Positions 57,801 through 64,000 of a stretch of 64,000 nucleotides of DNA are shown piece after piece. The position numbers and the translations under genes are program-made. The DNA is taken from the NCBI GenBank assembly GCA_003971905.1, contig RSEE01000026.1, positions 496,001 through 560,000 on the forward strand. The letters run 5' to 3'. Origin of the DNA: Moniliella sp. 'wahieum' (lineage: Eukaryota > Basidiomycota > Moniliellomycetes > Moniliellales > Moniliellaceae). Under the pieces are notes generated by a model. That model saw only the letters and a program-made list of their open reading frames with translations. It was not told where the DNA came from and made no database searches. How positions within the stretch are numbered: the stretch's first letter is position 1; each line of letters begins with the position of its first letter.

Positions 57801-59973
57801 CAACCAGGGGTACCGGTTAGATCAGAAGGGAAACCGGATACAATAAGGGGCCGTGGAGAAGGAAGAAAACATATCCAAAGAGGGATTGGGTGCCGAAGGC
57901 GCAACAGAGAAAGTAAATGAATTGGTGACGGGGCGACGGTCATCGCAAACATACTGGAAACTTGGTGGCCTCATTTAGGCCAACCGACTTGGACTTGGGC
58001 GGGGGCTACTATTGTCGCGCAGATGCATGGCCACTCTTCGGGCCACTTTATACATATGGTTTATCCAACCATCTCGTCTAATGACTATCCTGCTGACCCA
58101 GCGATTCCCTAAGTGCAGTTAGGCAGTGGTAGAGAGAAGACAGGAGCTGGGTTGAACCCAGACTGAGGTTCAGAAGAAGAAGGAGTATAAGGAGAAAAGG
58201 AGAAGAAGGAGAAGAAGGAGAAGAAGGAGAAGAAGGAAGAGTGGCACACGGCCAGTAGAGGATAGGGATACTCAGCTGGCGTGGTGCCCGGATGAGTAAG
58301 ATGGTCAGGAGGGCCTTGGAGGTGGCTGTGGCCCAGACTTCGGAGGGCGGACTACTGGGCAAGAACAGAGCAGGCGACGGTCCTTAGCTTGGATCAACAA
58401 ACCATCTTGGATCCACCGCAGCCCGTAGAAGCCATACGGAGACGCATAGACGGCAACTAATGCGTTCATGACACAACACCAACAGCGCTGTCAAGATGTG
58501 AGTGAGAGAAAAGTCCACAGAAGGAGTTACTCCAAACCTCGATGTGGTCACAATGAGGGTGCCAGCAGTCAATGACCAGTAGTCAAAGTACTTTGAAAGC
58601 AAAATACACATTTTCACTTTGCTCTCCTGATCTGGGTACTCTATGCCGCCAGTGTAGGTGCGGTCTGGCGTCATTGCTTGAACAAGCCTTGGCTTGCACT
58701 TGTACCCAGTGCAGCAGGTTTAGTGCGGTGCAGACTATAAGGGAGAGCCGGCTTCGCACCCGGGGACACCGAGTCCATTCCGGGACACACTGGCACATAA
58801 GGGAGATGAGATACGGCTTTGGTGGAAGGTGAGGAGCATGCGGAGGACCGAATGATGGAACCCCGTACATTCGGAGGATCAGCAATGGAGGTGAACCACG
58901 CCTTGTTAGGCTCGGGCACAAAGGAGGTGATCGTTGCGCACCGGAAGGTGGTACACGAACTGGGACCGCAACGCCGTTGTGGAACGCCGAGAGAAGGAGC
59001 TGCTTCAACTGTTGGAACAAGTGGAATATAACAAGTACGTCAAATACCCTGGATACACGGATCCGCTTTTTTCCCCTTTTCGTCATGACGACGCTGCAAA
59101 AGATAGTACTAAGCCACCAAAACGGTATCACAAAAAGTGTGTGGGCACTGGAAAGAACGTAGTCTTCTTTCTCTTTGGAGAGTTTACGTTCTTATCCCTC
59201 CTACTACGTTTCGTGTTCTGTTGTTATGTCGGCCTTATACGCCGATCCTGCAACCGATAACTCTCGCTACCTGACGATACCTCTTGCCGCGCCTGTTGAC
59301 TGGCGTCGATCGCCTGAAGGATCAGAGGCTCCCATACCATAACTTGCTGTGCCGCGAGGGTGAAATGGCACCTTACCGAAATGAGTTTCATGATTGTTGA
59401 CCTTCCATTTGGCTCTTCCATGATCGCTGCCTCTGCCCGTGTCCTATATCATCTATCACCTGAGACTCGGACACATTCGCATGGGAAATGACGTCGCTCT
59501 AAGGATGTGAGACGAAGATCTTGGTCCTAGTAGTTCTGTAGTGGTCATCGTCCACTGCTCCTGCGATAAACAGTACCTCGTAGTGATCTGTATTTTCTCT
59601 TCCTTCACCTACCTACCAAGTCAAATCGCCTGCCCGCAATGCGTATCCTACCTTCCTTCTTCCTTCCTTTTCTGCAGCGAGAAAACACATGACAATGAAT
59701 GAAGAAAAGAAACGACACAACTCCAGTACGACGAAGAGGGATAGGGATAGAGATAGAAAAAAAGATCATCAGAAGATCATCAGAGATGGAGAGCAACGAT
59801 GGAGTGCGAAGATGGGGCCGAGAAGATGGGGAAAGAGACAGAAGCAAAAACAAACAGAAACAGAACAGAAACAGAAAATGAAACAGAAACAGAGACCGGG
59901 ACGTAGACGGGGGAAAAATCAGATCTCAGGCGAGCTCAAAGGACTCACCCAACGTGCTGGCCTAAAGGTGATC
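51828..59973. other. 8-kb gene desert with lower GC
   Basis: No gene can be supported. From about 52.9 to 56.7 kb the sequence is visibly richer in A and T than the rest, and all frames are short. Small open frames exist (52658-52789 with one hydrophobic segment; 58819-59260 with WDRNAVVERREKELLQLLEQ) but cannot be assigned. Between 56.9 and 57.7 kb the sequence is CT-rich. The composition resembles old, decayed transposable element DNA, but I find no diagnostic pol motif as in 43.4-45.3 kb. Confidence 0.5.
58163..58245. repeat. GGAGAAGAA purine microsatellite
   Basis: About nine copies of AGAAGG/AGAAGA-type units on the + strand, an almost pure purine tract of about 80 bases. Confidence 0.8.
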
Positions 59974-62900
59974 TTACGAGGACTGGTACCGGGTGTGTGT
60001 GTACGGTCGCGGTGGGGACGCCGACGCGGTCGTGTGCTGGAAGTTGATCTGCTGCGACGTTGCGCGCGCATGGGAAGCAGACGGGTTAACAGGGTGCGAG
60101 CGCGGAGGCCGTCTCCAAGCGCCGGCGGGGCCGGGGCCGGGGACAGGGGTGGTGGTAGAGGCCGTCGGTGCACCGGGGGCCTCTTGGCCCTGTGTGGGGG
60201 CCGCCGTGGACGAGAGGACGTAGGACCCATGTGGCTCATTGGCAGGTGCCTGTCCCAGCTGAGGGCACGTCAGTGGGTGACCCCGTATGCTGGCCAAAAG
60301 GCCCGGCGCGAGCGGTGGGCGAAGGCAACGAAGGTGGCCACTCGGTACTGGTGGTAGGGAACGGCGGTGGGGGGAGGAAGGAGCCACTGTCCTTGGTGGA
60401 GCGAAGGGACAAATGGGATCGAGTGGGGTCCTTGTCTGATGCTTTGGTTTGTACTGGCGAGGAGGAAGTGAAGCTGGGTTGGAGACGAGGGAAGCCGAGG
60501 CGAGGCGGGTAACATTCTCCCCAGAGATGTATCGGGGGGCGCCAGGACTCTTTCGCGGGGAAGTGGCGGTGGCAGGGTACCGGTTCCGCGTCGCTGTTGG
60601 GGAGGAAAGCGGATGGTGGCGGAGGGTACTGTTTGGGTTGTCCCGCGCTCGGGGAAGCCACTTCGGCCGCGGGTGGGGTTTGGGTGGAGGAGGCAACGAG
60701 GTGGGGGGGGAGGAGTGGGTTGACCAAACAGGCGGTCCATAACTGTTTCCTAGCCGAGACGTTGGGACCCGGGTACGGTCCATGGATCTGTGGCAGCTCA
60801 TGACGACCATCGAGGTCGTACAAGTTAAGTTCGGTCAAGGCGCGTGCGCCCTTGACTTGGAGCGGGTACGGATCTTTGCCCTCGGCAGCGAGCAACATGG
60901 CCTGGCCTCCAACGCGCGTGCGCGCCGTACGCGTTTCCGTGCCTCGGCCTCTAAGCCGCGCATAAGCTGGGCATGCACTACCTCTTTCTTCTTGGTCTTG
61001 TCACCGCCAATCCAGATCAACAAGCCGGCCAGCGCATTGCACGAGAGCGAGCAGGAGATGATGGCCGCGGTCAGTGCGTGGGGCGGTGGTGGTGGTACTC
61101 GATCCCCCATGTCACACCGCACAGGGCGATCTGGAGACAAGAGTGCATGTCGGAGAGGATGACGATCGCGATGGCCAGCTTGGCACTAACGCACGATGGG
61201 TCTCCGTTTCGTGGTAGCGGTAGTAGGTGAGCGAGCGGAACTTGCGCTGTTGATATACCAACTGACTTTCTTCCGATAAAGACAGCACGGCTGGTTCAGC
61301 ATCGCCGGAACAGCGTATGCCACCCGGCCCTCTTGCCCCCACCAGTACCGCCGCCCCAGTAGCCAGGGCGTGGGCCGTGCTCTGCTGCGCCTGGGGTCGT
61401 GCTGTGCAACGGCACCACCGTTGCTAGGCGAGCGGATAACTTCCGTCCGAAGGCAACGTGACCAACAAGTTCCCCGGCGTACCATCCGCAGGAGAAACGT
61501 ACGTCACTTCTTCTCCGGGAATGATCTTTGGTGCATGATACTCGGACCGGGAGCGGACCAAAATGCGCGGGCGCACCACGGTGGGAGGGGTGGGCGTAGC
61601 GGAAGAATGCGGGCTTTCCTTGTTCCACAAAGCCGGGACCTGTGCCCCATCGAGTTTGGCACCAGGATCCTGTTCGGTAGCGAGGGCGAGATGAGGCATC
61701 TGCCCAGGCGGAGGTTGGTACTCATCCGGGTAGTGAGGGAGGGGATGGACGATCCGTGTGTGAGGGAGCGAGGAACCTGAGGGGTGTTGCGCCGCTGACG
61801 GATGAACGGAGGCACGGACGTGGGCAGGTGAGGGCGGAGGGTACTGAACCGACGAGTCGTTGCTTTCCACAATGTGTGTGGTCGACCCATCTGGCAGGGC
61901 CATCCTACCAGACTGATGATCGTTGTGCGGGGTCCAGCTGGTCACCACCCCCATGGGCGTGGGCGCGGGCGAGGCCGAAATTGTGATGGGAGGAGTTTGG
62001 GTATGGGACAGTCTTTTGAGACTCTTGCTTGGCCGCAACATGCGCGTCACAACGTTGGGCTTGTGTACGGGCGGGTTGGCCAGATCGACGGCGTGAATGG
62101 CACTGCCCATGGATTGGAAACTGACGTTAGACTCTGAGGGGTGGTGATGCGTGCGCCGCCCCAACTCGTTCACGGGCGAGTTGGCGGCACTCATTCGATA
62201 CACTGGCGAGGTGGCTGTGCCATGAGCAACCGCTACGGCCACTGCGGCCGCTTCCTCTTCCACGCGCATCTCAGCTTCGGCCGCAGTTTTGTGATGAACA
62301 CGGTCGTGTACGCCCGCCGCATCCTTCGCTTGCTTTTTGAGGGCACGGCGCTGCTTTGGAGTCATGGTTGCCTTGCGGTCAATCTTGTGAGCCTTGTTCT
62401 TGGCCTTGAGTTTGGCCACCTCATCCTCTGCCGCTTGAGCCGCTTCTGCCGGAGGGAGGTGACGGCGACGATTTGTGTCGTAGAGACGATAGGCATAGGA
62501 CCTGGGAATGTCATTGTTGTCCGGGAGGGGCAGCATACCGAGTTTTGTCCTGCGTCGAAGGGCCCGGCGACGGAGCATGGTAATGCGGAACATGCGATAC
62601 GAGTCGCGCAGTCGCGACGGGGCCAAGAGGAAACCGGTGAGGTTGAACAGCACACAAAATCTTGTCGATTCTCTCGATCCAAAGACGCCGATGAGGCGGA
62701 GTCCACCAATGGACAATCAAAATGAAGATGGCAATGCCCCACGCGGCCACCAACAACCCGTAAAAGACCATCAAGAATCCCAGAGCTGGCAAACAATGAA
62801 CGAAAGGCATGGTGAGTATAATTAGAACGGAACGAGAGGGAGGGGTATCCACATACGAGTCCGGAGGTATCGACCGAACCCAATCAGGCCCCGACGGAAG

Positions 62901-64000
62901 CGTTCGCGCGGGGTTTGAAGTCTGGTAATCGCCGCCTCTACTGCCTCATCCTCCTCGGCTTGCTCTTGAGACAAGCGTGCTTCGTCCTCCAACTTGCTTT
63001 TGGGAGAGGCGGGAGCGTCAGAATTAAGTATCTCTTCCTCCGCCGGCGGAGAGAGGCTGTCCAAGGCATTGAAAGGGGGAGGTGGTGGTACCGCACCAGC
63101 CTCCTGTGTTGTTGTCTGCCGCCAGCACCCAGTAGTGGGACCTGGCCCAAAAGTCCATGTCGCTGGTCCGAGCCAGGCTGCCCTGGGGAAGGAAGAACCG
63201 CAGATTGACCCACTGCCTCGCCAGAATATGTGGTGTAAGTGTAGGGGACACCCAAGGGCGTACCCGTGGTAGGGTCAATTTTTGCATCGCCGGGGGATTT
63301 GGCAGTGGACTCGTCCGAAAGAACAGGGTTCAACTCCAACTGGGGCTTACCCAACAGATCCGAGGCGTCCCCAATTGTTTGCCCTGCACGCATATCTCCA
63401 TGGGACGCAAGGGGATCCACGGCGGGAGGAGGCGCTGTCGTCCCAGACGGTCGGTCAGGTGTGGTGACGCCCAAAGGGTCGGCGGCCTGTGTGGCAACGT
63501 CTTCTGTCATGGGCGTTAAGGCCTTGGGGGGAGGCACGACCTTGGGAGAGGCTGCCGCGGTTGACTGCCACGACGGCTAAACGACCCGAACAGCGGCGCG
63601 GCGGCGGCTGGTCAGGAGAGTCAGGGTCGTGACTAAAAGAGGGAAGGCGGGCACGGAGACGGCTGTGGGTCGAAGCGGCCGAAGCGCGGCGGGAAGACAG
63701 AGCGACGGGTAAGTGCTGAGGGCTGTTGGGCGTGTGGGCGAGGGTGAGGTGGAAGGGTGGAGAGGGTCGGTACCCGGGGCGGCAGGGTCGATTTCATGGT
63801 CATCATAGCCATCGCGGAGCGTCCCCGGGACAAGGTCAGACCAGGAGGGAATGGGGGGCGGGTGAAAGGAGGGCGCAAAGAGCACGCCCTGGATGTTGCT
63901 CCATGTGTTCATGGCGGCATAGGCTGGGTCTACCACGTCCCATACATCGGCCTCCTGGGCACGCTGGGCCTCTGCATCGGCCGCAGCTTCGGCGCGGGTC
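59974..64000 (-). CDS. DUF2985-family fungal integral membrane protein (5' end outside window)
   Basis: The recognisable core is LGFLMVFYGLLVAAWGIAIF (a membrane helix, continuing ILIVHWW), then RRLWIERIDKILC and VLFNLTGFLLAPSRLRDSYR, the pattern of fungal DUF2985 (PF11204) proteins. An intron at 62786-62856 (GTATGT...TGCCAG) precedes the first helix. A long Ser/Pro/His-rich loop follows (62.3-61.4 kb), then a second membrane region (AKLAIAIVILSDMHSCLQIA; LTAAIISCSLSCNALAGLLI; GGDKTKKKE) as in the family. The C-terminal tail is Pro/Thr-rich and ends HTRYQSS at 59974. Upstream, the acidic NSDAPASPKSKLEDEARLSQ and VDPAYAAMNTWSNIQGVLFA (63.9 kb) are in frames linked by one-base losses, so I take the gene to run off the window; the 63.6-64.0 kb part could instead be a neighbouring gene. 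Confidence 0.65.

Noticed and set aside
58819-59260. Possible small gene with a Glu/Leu-rich helix
   Set aside because: The helix-like stretch is suggestive, but two frames are needed, no start or splice signals fit well, and no family is recognised.
59689-60357. 222-codon + strand frame rich in Lys/Arg/Gln
   Set aside because: Overlaps the 3' end of the DUF2985 gene; the composition is that of an antisense reading of Pro/Thr-rich coding and purine-rich flank.

Overview
The window is nuclear DNA of a GC-rich filamentous or dimorphic fungus, most likely a basidiomycete. Genes carry short introns (52-111 nt) with GTACGT, GTATGT or GTGAGT donors, and the gene families are fungal: a UPF0658 Golgi protein, a DUF2985 membrane protein, a Dal5-type MFS permease, a secreted polyamine oxidase, ISY1 and a TOM1/HUWE1 giant protein. 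I cannot place it below phylum from sequence alone.

Layout: 3' end of pyruvate carboxylase (1-1528, +); 5.5 kb without a gene but full of small repeats (1529-7009); a large Ser/Pro-rich protein with a Met-Gly repeat tail (7010-11738, +); polyamine oxidase (12507-14176, -); RCC1 (16512-18513, +); a trichothecene-acetyltransferase-like acyltransferase (19221-20620, +); eRF1 (21183-22577, +); ISY1 (23241-24274, +). Next comes a broken ARC1/AIMP1-like gene (24420-30686, -) split by an almost pristine 5.4-kb Ty1/copia retrotransposon (25036-30431) with short LTRs, an AATGT target duplication and a primer-binding site matching the initiator-tRNA anticodon arm. Then a TOM1/HUWE1-type gene (31033-41359, -) that stops before its HECT domain; a decayed Ty3/gypsy pol remnant (43380-45330, +); an MFS permease (47436-49164, +); a UPF0658 Golgi membrane protein (50032-51827, +); an 8-kb gene desert of lower GC; and a DUF2985 membrane protein running off the right edge (59974-64000, -).

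The genes are unrelated housekeeping and metabolic genes and do not form a pathway cluster. One property runs through the window: nearly every conserved gene is cut into several reading frames, and wherever the correct protein can be recognised the break is the loss of one base, usually in a short homopolymer. This looks like deletion-biased sequencing error rather than mass pseudogenisation. Coordinates therefore span whole genes across frames. The ARC1-like and TOM1-like genes are different: their defects (a transposon insertion, a missing tRNA-binding core, a missing catalytic domain) cannot be explained by one-base errors. I did not find a new defence, CRISPR or secondary-metabolite system.
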